A stretch of DNA of 45,275 bases from Nanobdellota archaeon (GTDB lineage: Archaea; Nanobdellota; Nanobdellia; SCGC-AAA011-G17; GW2011-AR17). A model generated the notes under the pieces. It made no database searches, was not told the origin of the DNA, and saw only the letters and a list, made by a program, of their open reading frames with translations. Position numbers and translations under genes: made by a program. The stretch is from positions 426 through 45,700 of the forward strand of contig DUKS01000029.1 of the NCBI GenBank assembly GCA_013329215.1, read 5' to 3'. Shown here one piece after another: positions 7,692 through 14,946 of this stretch. How positions within the stretch are numbered: position 1 is the stretch's first letter; each line of letters starts with the position of its first letter.

Positions 7692-7763
7692 TGCGCCGAC
7701 CGGGATTCGAACCCGGGTTACAGCCTTGGCAAGGCTGGATTCTAACCACTAAACCACCGGCGC
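7692..7763 (-). tRNA. tRNA-Gly (anticodon GCC)
   Basis: Read on the minus strand: acceptor GCGCCGG pairs with TCGGCGC (one G-U pair at the base), D-arm GTTTAGTGGTTAGAATC, anticodon stem CAGCC/GGCTG with loop TTGCCAA (anticodon GCC), and T-arm CCGGG-TTCGAAT-CCCGG. The discriminator base is A and the CCA end is not encoded. No intron in the anticodon loop. Length 72 nt. Confidence 0.95.
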
Positions 7764-7818
7764 ATTATGCCTTCTACACCAACAAAGATGTATTATTTAT
7801 AAAGATTATGGTAAGAAG

Positions 7819-8412
7819 TCAGGGCATTACCCTTAAGGTTATTACAGGGCAGTTCGGGCAGACGGGCGCGTCCGGTGGGTTGTATGTGCCGCTGTGCTCT
7901 ATTGTAAGGCTGTAAGTGCCTGAGAACGGGCCTGTGAACGGGGAATCAACTATAATGTTTGCCATTGTGCTGTAATCCAGCAGCAGGTTAACCACATATT
8001 CATCAACTATGTTTGTATCCTGCGCAAACAGGTACAATGCGCCTTCCTGGAACAACGGGATGCGCGGCGGGTCAACAAGCGCGGTTTGCGTGAAATCATA
8101 GCTCGGCTCCATAAGCTTTGCCTTTGTCTTCAAAGACCATACCAGAAAACCGTTTTCCTCATCCACCTTGAATTCTCCTGCCTTAACTTCAAACGGTGCA
8201 ATATACCTTCTTGAGCCCGGGCCTTCATTAATAACATTCTTGATGTTGTCATCCAGCGTGAAGAATACTGTTTTTGCCTGCGCAAACGAGTTCTTGTCCT
8301 TCATCTTTTCTATCATCGGGACGCCCGCGGCCAAAACAATAGTAAGGACTATAACGCCCAGTGCCATGTACAAAACAGCTGAAATCCAGATTTGGCCTTT
8401 GTTTGTTCTCAT
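7819..8412 (-). CDS. Type IV pilin-like protein with KGQ class III signal peptide
   Basis: ORF-track start is a GTG at 8421; ATG 8412 is preferred because it leaves the short, positively charged leader MRTNKG ahead of the hydrophobic stretch QIWISAVLYMALGVIVLTIVLAAGV. Cleavage between Gly and Gln (KG|Q) followed directly by a transmembrane helix is the archaeal class III signal processed by prepilin peptidases. The remaining 165 residues are an extracellular beta-rich domain, with CPNC near the C-terminus. It would be a pilus or pseudopilus subunit, but no assembly ATPase or platform protein lies in the window. It is separated from the second pilin gene by a terminator-like spacer. Confidence 0.7.
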   Translation of the reverse strand: MRTNKGQIWISAVLYMALGVIVLTIVLAAGVPMIEKMKDKNSFAQAKTVFFTLDDNIKNVINEGPGSRRYIAPFEVKAGEFKVDEENGFLVWSLKTKAKLMEPSYDFTQTALVDPPRIPLFQEGALYLFAQDTNIVDEYVVNLLLDYSTMANIIVDSPFTGPFSGTYSLTIEHSGTYNPPDAPVCPNCPVITLRVMP

Positions 8413-8425
8413 GCGTATCACGTGA

Positions 8426-8461
8426 TTATACTAAAAGAAAAATAAAAAAAAGAAAAGAGGC
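8426..8461 (-). terminator. T-rich terminator after the pilin gene
   Basis: On the minus strand the sequence after the stop codon of the 173-aa pilin gene is CTTTTCTTTTTTTTATTTTTC, an archaeal U-tract terminator without a stem. It may partly separate the two pilin genes. Confidence 0.6.
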
Positions 8462-8983
8462 TTATGCGCAGGGTGTTAAAACATCCTCATAGTTTTGGTC
8501 TCCGAAGTAGTCCTTTGTTGCCGCGCAGGTAAGTAATTTTTCACCAACCTTTATTACAGGTATTACTTCTACTAAAGTTACATCGTTAAAATCTATTCCT
8601 GCGCCTGTAAATCCAGTCGGCGATAATGTTACGCTTTTTATACCATAAGCTGGTAAGGGTAAACTTGCGCCTGGGAGGTACAATGGTACTACATTATCTC
8701 CGCTTACATAAAACCTAGCAGATATATTTTGTATATCTTTACTTCCATCATTTTTTACTGTAAGCTTAACGCCTGTAACACCATCAATGCATGCGCCTGA
8801 CAAATCTATTTGAACATCCTGTGCGCACGCCAACTGCTCTTCAGTTGTTGCTTCAGTCGATTTCTGCATCCCTTTAGAGAACGTCGTTCCCCACGTCATT
8901 ATGATAGCTGCAAGAGCTACCGTAAATCCTATTATCAGCACCGTAGCGATTAACGGCGAGATACCCCTCTTAAACATTTTCAT
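8462..8983 (-). CDS. Archaeal type IV pilin (ISPLIATVL class III signal)
   Basis: 173 residues. The N-terminus MKMFKRGISPLIATVLIIGFTVALAAIIMTW is the textbook archaeal pilin N-terminal domain: short basic leader, cleavage after RG, then an invariant-type ISPLIATVLLI helix that packs in the filament core. The rest is a beta-rich head domain with a cysteine pair region (LACAQDV, GACID) and a second pair near the C-terminus (LTCAATKDY, LTPCA), possibly disulfide bonded. Strong expression is suggested by a perfect AAAGGAGGT Shine-Dalgarno 8 nt before ATG and a TATA box (TTTATATAA, about 9038-9047) with a leader of roughly 40 nt. Confidence 0.88.
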   Translation of the reverse strand: MKMFKRGISPLIATVLIIGFTVALAAIIMTWGTTFSKGMQKSTEATTEEQLACAQDVQIDLSGACIDGVTGVKLTVKNDGSKDIQNISARFYVSGDNVVPLYLPGASLPLPAYGIKSVTLSPTGFTGAGIDFNDVTLVEVIPVIKVGEKLLTCAATKDYFGDQNYEDVLTPCA

Positions 8984-9036
8984 ATACTCTACCTCCTTTT
9001 TTAAAGATAATTTTGTTATAGAAAATAAGGGCTTGC

Positions 9037-9047
9037 GATTATATAAA
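9037..9047 (-). promoter_or_regulatory. Pilin promoter (TATA) in the nop10-pilin spacer
   Basis: Minus-strand CCTTTATATAATCG; the following leader contains AAAAAGGAGGTAGAG just ahead of the pilin ATG, so this gene is both independently transcribed and SD-led. Confidence 0.55.
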
Positions 9048-9069
9048 GGTTTTTATTGGCGCAAAGCGG

Positions 9070-9243
9070 CTATTTTTCTGAGTTTTCCTGCTCTTGCTTA
9101 TACTGCAGCCTGTATTTTCCCCATTTGTCTTCAGGCGAGAATTTTGCCGGCTTTGTGGAAAGCGCTGTAGAGCCGCATCTTGGGCATGTTTCATGCATAG
9201 TGTACTCTTTGCATTTTTTGCAATATAGAATATGTTTTGCCAT
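9070..9243 (-). CDS. nop10: H/ACA RNA-protein complex protein Nop10
   Basis: 57 residues, too short for the ORF track. Translation starts MAKHILYCKKCKEYTMHETCPRCGS. The two CxxC pairs (CKKC, CPRC) form the zinc ribbon, and the following PAKFSPEDKWGKYRLQYK is the conserved Cbf5-binding linker and helix. Nop10 supports Cbf5 in RNA-guided pseudouridylation. Its ATG overlaps the stop codon of aIF2-alpha by one base (TAATG). The order aIF2-alpha then nop10 is a well-known archaeal operon arrangement, which supports the call. Confidence 0.95.
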   Translation of the reverse strand: MAKHILYCKKCKEYTMHETCPRCGSTALSTKPAKFSPEDKWGKYRLQYKQEQENSEK

Positions 9244-10037
9244 TATTCTTCTCTCTTGAAGCTTCCTGAGCCGCCCGCTTTCTTAATTTCAGCAATGATA
9301 GCATTGCACACTTTTTCCATTGCTTCCTCTGATTCCTTGTAATCATGCGTTGTTATTTCAAGCCTGTAGTGCGGCGCGCTGTTGTATGTAATGCCGCCTT
9401 TGTAATTGTTCTCTTTGATGGCAGTTTCCCCTGCCTTCAATGCTTTCCGTATGGCTTCAACGCCGCTTTCATCATTGCTTTCCAGCGTCAGCTCGGCAAC
9501 AACTCTTGCCTCCGGCGGCTTTATCCTTTCTTTTATAACTTCAAACAATTCCGTTACATAATTCTCAGGCAGGCCCATCTCTTTCAAAACGCTTTCGCCG
9601 TTCACTGAAACATCATGGAAGCATGCTGTTAAAGTCCCGTATTCCTCCTTTATTTTGTTGCCTGCCTTTTCATATACATCCTGCAGCGTTGTCTTCAGCT
9701 TTTGCGCGACAACCTCAAGTATTTTTTCAGACTTTTGCTCCTGCTTGAACTCATCTTCCTTTTTCAGCCTCTGCTGCAGTGAAACTCTCCTCAAAGACAG
9801 GTCGATAGTGCCCCGGTCCCTGTTTAGCTGCAGGACCTTGCATACGACTTCCTTGTCCTCTTTTACATAATCCCTTATGTTCCTTATCCTTCCGGGAGCT
9901 ATCTCGGAAATGTGGATCATGGCTTCCCTGTTGCCGTATTCCACCAAATCAACAAAAACAGAATGGGGGAGGATTTTTCTTACTGTGCAGAGCACCAATT
10001 CCCCTTCTTCAGGGACGCCTTTTTTCATGTAAACCAT
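9243..10037 (-). CDS. Translation initiation factor 2 subunit alpha
   Basis: 264 residues, normal length for archaeal aIF2-alpha. N-terminal S1/OB domain (about residues 10-85: GELVLCTVRKILPHSVFVDLVEYGNREAMIHISEI, then RDRGTIDLSLRRVS), a helical middle domain, and a C-terminal alpha/beta domain (ARVVAELTLESNDESGVEAIRKAL). It is one subunit of the heterotrimer that brings initiator tRNA to the small ribosomal subunit. A TATA-like CTTTTAAATAG at about 10063-10073 puts transcription start near the ATG, so it can be transcribed independently of the upstream ribosomal protein genes; nop10 follows with overlap. Confidence 0.95.
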   Translation of the reverse strand: MVYMKKGVPEEGELVLCTVRKILPHSVFVDLVEYGNREAMIHISEIAPGRIRNIRDYVKEDKEVVCKVLQLNRDRGTIDLSLRRVSLQQRLKKEDEFKQEQKSEKILEVVAQKLKTTLQDVYEKAGNKIKEEYGTLTACFHDVSVNGESVLKEMGLPENYVTELFEVIKERIKPPEARVVAELTLESNDESGVEAIRKALKAGETAIKENNYKGGITYNSAPHYRLEITTHDYKESEEAMEKVCNAIIAEIKKAGGSGSFKREE

Positions 10038-10080
10038 GTTATGGATTAGAAAAGAGGCTACTATTTAAAAGTTTGCCCTT

Positions 10081-10254
10081 TTACAGAACTTCAATTATCT
10101 TTGCCTTTATTGAGCTTTTCCCGCCGACCGGGGATGCGAGCACTGTGTTGCACACAAGGCACTTGACTTCTGTTGCGCATTTGCCGAAGATTATCTGCTC
10201 ATTCTTGCAGTTCGCGCATTTTACTTTTATGAATTTTCCCTTTGATTCTACCAT
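10081..10254 (-). CDS. rps27e: 30S ribosomal protein S27e
   Basis: 57 residues, missed by the ORF track. Translation: MVESKGKFIKVKCANCKNEQIIFGKC, then CLVCNTVLASPVGGKSSIKAKIIEVL. The CxxC...CxxC zinc ribbon (CANC, CLVC) and the C-terminal LxxPxGGKxxIxAKI segment are diagnostic of S27e. It is in the order rpl44e-rps27e-aIF2-alpha-nop10, a widely conserved archaeal gene string. The start is preceded by GGAGTGAAGTGAAA, and a tiny upstream ORF lies in the leader. Confidence 0.95.
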   Translation of the reverse strand: MVESKGKFIKVKCANCKNEQIIFGKCATEVKCLVCNTVLASPVGGKSSIKAKIIEVL

Positions 10255-10275
10255 TTTCACTTCACTCCGTTTCGT

Positions 10276-10308
10276 TCAAGGGTTTCCTTCGCTTCGCTCG
10301 GAAACCAT
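10276..10308 (-). CDS. Possible 10-codon upstream ORF ahead of rps27e
   Basis: ATG with a good Shine-Dalgarno (AAAGGAG, 5 nt spacing) opens MVSERSEGNP and stops 22 nt before the rps27e start. The ORF overlaps a hairpin, GGTTTCC/GGAAACC. A similar arrangement precedes rpl44e. It could be a translated leader peptide, or only the by-product of a structured leader. Confidence 0.35.
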   Translation of the reverse strand: MVSERSEGNP

Positions 10309-10318
10309 TTTTTCTCCT

Positions 10319-10639
10319 TTAAGACTGCGCAATCTCTATCTTCTTTGCCCTGCGCCCGATGTGGACAATGCTTTTGCCGCAGACCTTACATTTTAGGATT
10401 AGATTGACCTTTTTGCTTTTCTTTACCCCGTACCTTTTCCACTTGCTCATGGCCCCCCTTGAAACGCTGCCCAGGTTGCCGAATCCCCTGGCCAGCCCCC
10501 TCTTTCTCATCCTAGTTTTTGAGCCTCTTGACATTGAATGGACTTTATTCTTTCCCTGCTGCCTGTTTTGCGAAACAGCCATTTCCTGGTACTGCTTGCA
10601 CTTCGGGCAGAATTTGCGCATTTTCTTTGGTATTTTCAT
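10319..10639 (-). CDS. rpl44e: 50S ribosomal protein L44e
   Basis: 106 residues, slightly longer than many archaeal L44e. Two CxxC pairs (CPKC near residue 11, CKVC near residue 86) make the zinc-binding site, and the basic middle holds the typical L44e pattern (MSRGSKTRMRKRGLARGFGNLGS...KKVNLILKCKVCG). The start is preceded by GGAGTGAAGCGAA. It heads the rpl44e-rps27e pair. Confidence 0.95.
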   Translation of the reverse strand: MKIPKKMRKFCPKCKQYQEMAVSQNRQQGKNKVHSMSRGSKTRMRKRGLARGFGNLGSVSRGAMSKWKRYGVKKSKKVNLILKCKVCGKSIVHIGRRAKKIEIAQS

Positions 10640-10670
10640 TTCGCTTCACTCCATTCAAAACTTCCCTTCG

Positions 10671-10694
10671 CTATCGCTTGGGAAGAATTTTCAT
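10671..10694 (-). CDS. Possible 7-codon upstream ORF ahead of rpl44e
   Basis: ATG after GGAGTAACAA reads MKILPKR then stops; a CTTCCC/GGGAAG stem overlaps it. The layout (SD, ATG, hairpin with an AGCGA-x-GCGAAG loop, TTGAA, GGAGTGAAGYGAA, ATG) is the same as before rps27e, indicating a duplicated leader cassette. Confidence 0.35.
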   Translation of the reverse strand: MKILPKR

Positions 10695-10705
10695 TTGTTA
10701 CTCCG

Positions 10706-11410
10706 TTATTTTATTTCAGCATTGCCGCTCTTTACCAGCATTTCAGCAACCATTCCCGGCATCTCTATCTGGTCGTCAGGGTTGAATGGCCCGTACTTGT
10801 TCATATCAGGCCCCATGAACTCCGGGAGCTGGCATTTGATTGTAATGCAGCAACTTCCATCTGATTTATCAGTATTGGTTTTTAAACCTTTCGGTAGCGA
10901 AAGGTCAGGAGCGCCAGCGGCTGAAGCTTTCAGTGCGTCCGAGGGTTCATCAGCGCTTTCCGGTGCAGGAGCCTTATTGCAGCATATCTTCGGCAGCTCA
11001 TGGCTTAAAAGCGCGTGAAGCACCTTCTCCCTGTGCCCTGTCAGCGTGCCCTGCACAAGATTGAACAGCTCTATCTCTTCAGGCAATAAGGCGGAGAAAT
11101 CAAACGCCTTTCCTGAGCACCTTGACTGGAAAACAGCGGCCTGCACGATCTTGTCCTCGCGCCACTTGTATATGTCTGCCAGCAGCTTTTTAGCCTCCCT
11201 AAGCTGCGCCCTTGTCTTGTCAAGCTCCGCAGCGGCAAAAACGCTTTTCTTCTGCTCCTGCGATTCTATTATCGCCTGCTTCTCAGAAAAATATTTCACG
11301 ACATCGTCAAAGAATTTCGCGTCAACTTTCTGTATCTCCGCCCTGTATTTTTCCCTTCTTGCGAGGTCATAGAGAGTGTCAAAAGTAATTATCACTTCTT
11401 TTTCAGCCAT
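10706..11410 (-). CDS. GINS complex subunit (Gins51/Sld5-Psf1 type)
   Basis: 234 residues. The alpha-helical A domain comes first (TFDTLYDLARREKYRAEIQKVDAKFFDDVVKY...). A Pro/Ala/Ser-rich linker follows (about residues 145-185). The small B domain is at the C-terminus (CQLPEFMGPDMNKYGPFNPDDQIEMPGMVAEMLVKSGNAEI), with the usual PEFxGPDxxxYGPF pattern. The A-then-B order is that of Gins51. GINS links MCM helicase with other replisome proteins. It lies upstream of rpl44e with 66 nt between, so co-transcription is likely. No Gins23 gene is seen here. Confidence 0.9.
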   Translation of the reverse strand: MAEKEVIITFDTLYDLARREKYRAEIQKVDAKFFDDVVKYFSEKQAIIESQEQKKSVFAAAELDKTRAQLREAKKLLADIYKWREDKIVQAAVFQSRCSGKAFDFSALLPEEIELFNLVQGTLTGHREKVLHALLSHELPKICCNKAPAPESADEPSDALKASAAGAPDLSLPKGLKTNTDKSDGSCCITIKCQLPEFMGPDMNKYGPFNPDDQIEMPGMVAEMLVKSGNAEIK

Positions 11411-11469
11411 CTAGACAGGAGAAATGTGTTCTCTTTTAAAAGTATTTCTATGTTGCAAGCAATAGGTTG

Positions 11470-12699
11470 CTAAATCTTTGCCCAAATGTCTTTTCCGAGG
11501 ATTGTCCCGAGGCTGCCCCTCCTGCATTCCCTCTCTGTGAATGAGGCCAGGTTGTCCTTGCTCTTCCCGTCAAAAACAAGCAAAGGCACGGGGTCTGCCG
11601 AGTGCGCTTTCAGCTGACACGGCGTTGAATGGTCAGAAGTGACTATTATTCTTGCATCAAGCTTCCTTATGGCTGAGAACAGCTTTTTGTCTATAAGCTC
11701 AATCATTTTCTTCTTTTCCAGCGGCTTTCCGTCATGGCCGGGGATGTCTGTCTCTTTTATATGGATGTAGAACGCATTGAACCTGTTCCAGTCTGATTTC
11801 AGGTACTTTAATGAATCCCTTATCTCTGCATTAAGGCAGTCGTAGAGATGCTTATAGACGTCTATCGCCTTTATTTCCGGATAATTGACTTTAAGGATTT
11901 TCATGCCTGCAAGCTCTGCAATCCCTATCTCAAGCGGCATTCCTACAATTGCAGCCCAGCCTTTCTTTTTTGGGAATTCCGGGAGCCTGTTGCCTGCATC
12001 CCTCACCAGTATTGCGTTTGCCTGCAAAATCCCTTTCTTTCCCCTTGCAATGTTTACAGGGTCGTTTTCAAGCACTTTCCTGCTTTTCTCAACAAACTCG
12101 TTTATTATTGATGCTGTTTCCTCAGCTTCCCTTCCAAGCGGCTGGCACTCCTGGATTTCATTTGCAAATGCTTTTGCAACTCCGAAAGTGCCCTGCTTTT
12201 CATATGCAGGGTCCACGTTTGTGATCTTGTCTGAAAATTTGCCGTATAATACCAGGACGCCCCTGTGCTCTGTCGTGCTTTTGAACATGAATTTGCACGG
12301 CAGCTTTACTTTTTTGTTGATTGAATCAGCCAGTGCCTTTGCTTCGTTTGTTGTAAGGCTCCTTCCTGTTCTCCTGTCTAGTATCCTATACCCTTCCATT
12401 GAAGCGAAGTTTGCCCTTAGTGCAAGAAAGCCATTCCCGAGCTTTACGCCTGCGCCGTATGCTTCCAGCGGGCCGCGGCCTGTAAAATACCTGTATGGGT
12501 CATAGCCCAGAATAGCTGTTACTGCAACATCAGACTCTGGCGCAATCCCTTTCCCGACTGTCTGGCATAAGCCGCATATGCCGTTCTTTGCAAGAAAGTC
12601 AAGGTTGGGCTTTTTTGCCGCTTCATACGGCGTCTTGTTGTTCAGTTCCCTGCAGGGCCTGTCTCCTGCTCCATCAAGCACTATGAAGATTGTTTTCAT
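11470..12699 (-). CDS. apgM: 2,3-bisphosphoglycerate-independent phosphoglycerate mutase, archaeal type
   Basis: 409 residues, typical for ApgM. Interconverts 3- and 2-phosphoglycerate in glycolysis/gluconeogenesis. Alkaline-phosphatase-superfamily metal motifs are visible: IVLDGAGDRP at the N-terminus (Asp8), the nucleophile segment APESDVAVTAILGYDP, DIPGHDG near residue 318, and VTSDHSTPCQLKAHSADPVP near residue 352. The insertion between metal-binding halves (EAYGAGVKLGNGFLALRANFA...) is family-specific. Preceded by TTTTAAATC as TATA box. Confidence 0.95.
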   Translation of the reverse strand: MKTIFIVLDGAGDRPCRELNNKTPYEAAKKPNLDFLAKNGICGLCQTVGKGIAPESDVAVTAILGYDPYRYFTGRGPLEAYGAGVKLGNGFLALRANFASMEGYRILDRRTGRSLTTNEAKALADSINKKVKLPCKFMFKSTTEHRGVLVLYGKFSDKITNVDPAYEKQGTFGVAKAFANEIQECQPLGREAEETASIINEFVEKSRKVLENDPVNIARGKKGILQANAILVRDAGNRLPEFPKKKGWAAIVGMPLEIGIAELAGMKILKVNYPEIKAIDVYKHLYDCLNAEIRDSLKYLKSDWNRFNAFYIHIKETDIPGHDGKPLEKKKMIELIDKKLFSAIRKLDARIIVTSDHSTPCQLKAHSADPVPLLVFDGKSKDNLASFTERECRRGSLGTILGKDIWAKI

Positions 12700-12789
12700 A
12701 TCCCTATTCCTACGCTGAATAGATTTAAAAGACTTTGGAATGGGGCGAATGGCACATATTAGGCGAGCAGGAGAAGCGTCAGCGCGGAT

Positions 12790-13503
12790 TTACTGCTTTG
12801 CGCGCTTCCATAGGTCCATAAAAAATTCACGCAACTGGCCTGCAAATGCCCTGCTTTCAAGCTTGACTGCTGCAGGCGATTCAACCCATGACAACAGAAC
12901 AACATAGTCTCTGAAAATAGTAATGCCCTGCGGCAGGTTGAAGCTTGTGTACCTCAGCTTTAACTTTGTATGCTTTTCCTTTGAATAGTATTTTATGTTT
13001 TTCAGCAGCCTGACATCAAGCCTTTTTTCTTTCCTGCGGGCAGCCAGATTCCTGAAAAACAGGTTTGCCTGTTCTGTTTTATTCTCTTCGTTAATGGAAA
13101 AGACAAGGTATGATTCTTTAGGCTTGGCATCAGAGATTAAGCTTGTGAAAAGGGTGAATATCGCTTTTTGCCCTTCATATAACTCCACGCTTTGCTTTGC
13201 CTGCGTTTTCTGCTTAAGCATAAGCTCAGGCAATGCCTGCTCAACCTGCTTCTTCTTTTCTTCAATGTAAGCAACCAGCGCCTTGGGGCTTGATGCCTGG
13301 TAATGCTTTACATTATTCCTGATTACATATGTTACTAATCCCCGCTTGGCGAGCTTGTCCATTACCTCATATATCTTGGATGAAGGTATGCCTGTTTTCT
13401 TTACAATGGCTCCTGCCTTGGACTGGCCGAGCTCTGCAAGCGCAGTATAACAGACGCTTTCGCTCCTGTTCAGCCCAATCTCCTGCAAAATATCTTCAAT
13501 CAT
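12790..13503 (-). CDS. TrmB-family transcriptional regulator (copy 1)
   Basis: 237 residues. N-terminal winged helix of TrmB type (LGLNRSESVCYTAL-like start, GIPSSKIYEVMDKLAKRGLV as recognition helix region), a coiled-coil (EEKKKQVEQALPELMLKQ), then a C-terminal domain of about 125 residues with PLD-like pattern (ELYEGQKAIFTLFTSL...FRDYVVLLSW). In other archaea such proteins sense sugars or other ligands and bind near BRE/TATA elements. It is transcribed divergently from the HemN-like gene; the spacer contains an inverted repeat also present next to the second TrmB gene of this window. It very likely controls its neighbour and itself (inference). Confidence 0.82.
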   Translation of the reverse strand: MIEDILQEIGLNRSESVCYTALAELGQSKAGAIVKKTGIPSSKIYEVMDKLAKRGLVTYVIRNNVKHYQASSPKALVAYIEEKKKQVEQALPELMLKQKTQAKQSVELYEGQKAIFTLFTSLISDAKPKESYLVFSINEENKTEQANLFFRNLAARRKEKRLDVRLLKNIKYYSKEKHTKLKLRYTSFNLPQGITIFRDYVVLLSWVESPAAVKLESRAFAGQLREFFMDLWKRAKQ

Positions 13504-13542
13504 AATATAGGATGCACTCAGGCTGTTTATTAATCTTTCTAT

Positions 13543-13573
13543 TACTACCCCTTTTAGTGGTAGCTATATATTA
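13543..13573. promoter_or_regulatory. Putative TrmB operator fused to the TATA box of the HemN-like gene
   Basis: TACTACCCCTTTTAGTGGTA (13543-13562) is an imperfect palindrome (TACYAC-N8-GTGGTA). It is followed after two bases by TATATATTA (13565-13573). The same arrangement, with similar sequence, precedes the DHH gene at 32973-33003 next to the second TrmB gene. The operator covers the BRE position. Confidence 0.55.
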
Positions 13574-13599
13574 TCTGCCTTATGCCAAATGCTTATTCC

Positions 13600-14946
13600 A
13601 TGGCAATACAAGAAAATAGCAGGGAAACAGGAAAGCGCAAAACACTGCAGGAAAGGATAGCTGAGCTTGAATTCCAGCCTGAAGTATATATCTATCCAAC
13701 GCCAAGGGTTTACAAGCCTCTTGATTTTCAATTGAACGCGGCTGATTTTGGCAATGAGCTGAATATTTATGTTCACATACCCTTCTGCAGGCAGATATGC
13801 TCTTTCTGCGGATACCTAAAAATTGCTGGCAGCGACGAAAATCTCAAAGCAGATTACGTTAATGCTGTGATTAAAGAGATTAACATGTACAGCCGGATTT
13901 TAAAAGGCAAAACAATAAAAACACTGCATTTTGGCGGAGGTACGCCTTCTTTGCTTTCAGTATCGCAGCTGGCAAGGCTTATTGATGCTTTAGTTGAAGC
14001 CAACCCAAGAATATTGGAAACATGCGAGGAAGTAAGCATAGAGGCTACGCCTGAATCTGTTGAGCAGGGCAAATTTGAAAATTATAAAGAACTTGGAATA
14101 AACAGGGTTAGCATTGGAGTCCAGACATTAAACAATGCAGAGATTGCTTTATCCCGCAGGCATAATCTGGCTGATTTTTCAATAAGGGCAATAGAAACTC
14201 TCAGAAAAGCAGGCATTCCAAACATAGTAGCTGATTTAATGATTGGAATTGAACACCAGACGCCGGAAAGTTTTGAAGCTTCTGCAAGGGGCTTAATACA
14301 GCTTATGCCGGAAACAGTAGAATTATATGCTTTGGGGCTGATGCCTCAGACAGCTTTGGGAAAACAGCATCATAATTTAATGGGAAACAAAGAAATATAT
14401 CTCTGTTATGATATTGGCAGAATACTATTCTTGGAGGCAGGCTATAAGCAGGATTGCCACAACAGGTATGCAATTCCCAATCGTGGAAGCTTTCTTCAGG
14501 AAGATTATGTGTTTCACGGCATGAGCCTGATTGGGTTTGGCGCAGGCGCAAGAAGCTATGCAGGGAATATGCATTACAGGAATGCTTACAATTCAACCAG
14601 CCCTAAGACGGCAGTTGCGGAATATATGCAAATGATAAATGGCGGGGGATTATCTGTTGAAAGCGGCATTTATTTAAGCGATGATGAAAAAATGCGCCAG
14701 TATGCAATCGGCCATATTGAAGCGCTTGATAAAAAAGAGTTTGAACAGCGCTTTGGGCTTAGTTTTGGTAATGCCTTCCCTGATTTGCACAGTAATTTGT
14801 TAAGGCTGGGGCTGGCGGCTGAAGACAAAGAAAGGCTTGTGCTTACAACAAAAGGTCTGAATTTCCGGGATCTTATCTGCACAGAGCTGTTTTCAAAAGA
14901 TGTGACAGCAGCGGAGGGGACTTATCGCCCAAGGCGCAATGGATAA
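13600..14946 (+). CDS. HemN/HemW-like radical SAM protein
   Basis: The ORF track starts at 13582, but the TATA box ends at 13573, too close; ATG 13600 lies about 30 nt from it and fits a leaderless start, giving 448 residues. The radical SAM [4Fe-4S] motif is in VHIPFCRQICSFCGY (CxxxCxxC), followed by the HemN-type FGGGTPS, SIEATPES, NRVSIGVQTLNN and ADLMIGIEHQT motifs. The C-terminal domain resembles the HemN C-terminal region. Known relatives are coproporphyrinogen dehydrogenase, HemW heme chaperones and other SAM enzymes, so the exact reaction is open. No other heme gene is in the window. It overlaps the next gene by 8 nt. Confidence 0.8.
   Translation: MAIQENSRETGKRKTLQERIAELEFQPEVYIYPTPRVYKPLDFQLNAADFGNELNIYVHIPFCRQICSFCGYLKIAGSDENLKADYVNAVIKEINMYSRILKGKTIKTLHFGGGTPSLLSVSQLARLIDALVEANPRILETCEEVSIEATPESVEQGKFENYKELGINRVSIGVQTLNNAEIALSRRHNLADFSIRAIETLRKAGIPNIVADLMIGIEHQTPESFEASARGLIQLMPETVELYALGLMPQTALGKQHHNLMGNKEIYLCYDIGRILFLEAGYKQDCHNRYAIPNRGSFLQEDYVFHGMSLIGFGAGARSYAGNMHYRNAYNSTSPKTAVAEYMQMINGGGLSVESGIYLSDDEKMRQYAIGHIEALDKKEFEQRFGLSFGNAFPDLHSNLLRLGLAAEDKERLVLTTKGLNFRDLICTELFSKDVTAAEGTYRPRRNG

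Noticed and set aside
13600-14946. Confident naming as hemN or hemW
   Set aside because: Motifs fit several HemN-like subfamilies and no heme genes are visible here, so no gene symbol was given.
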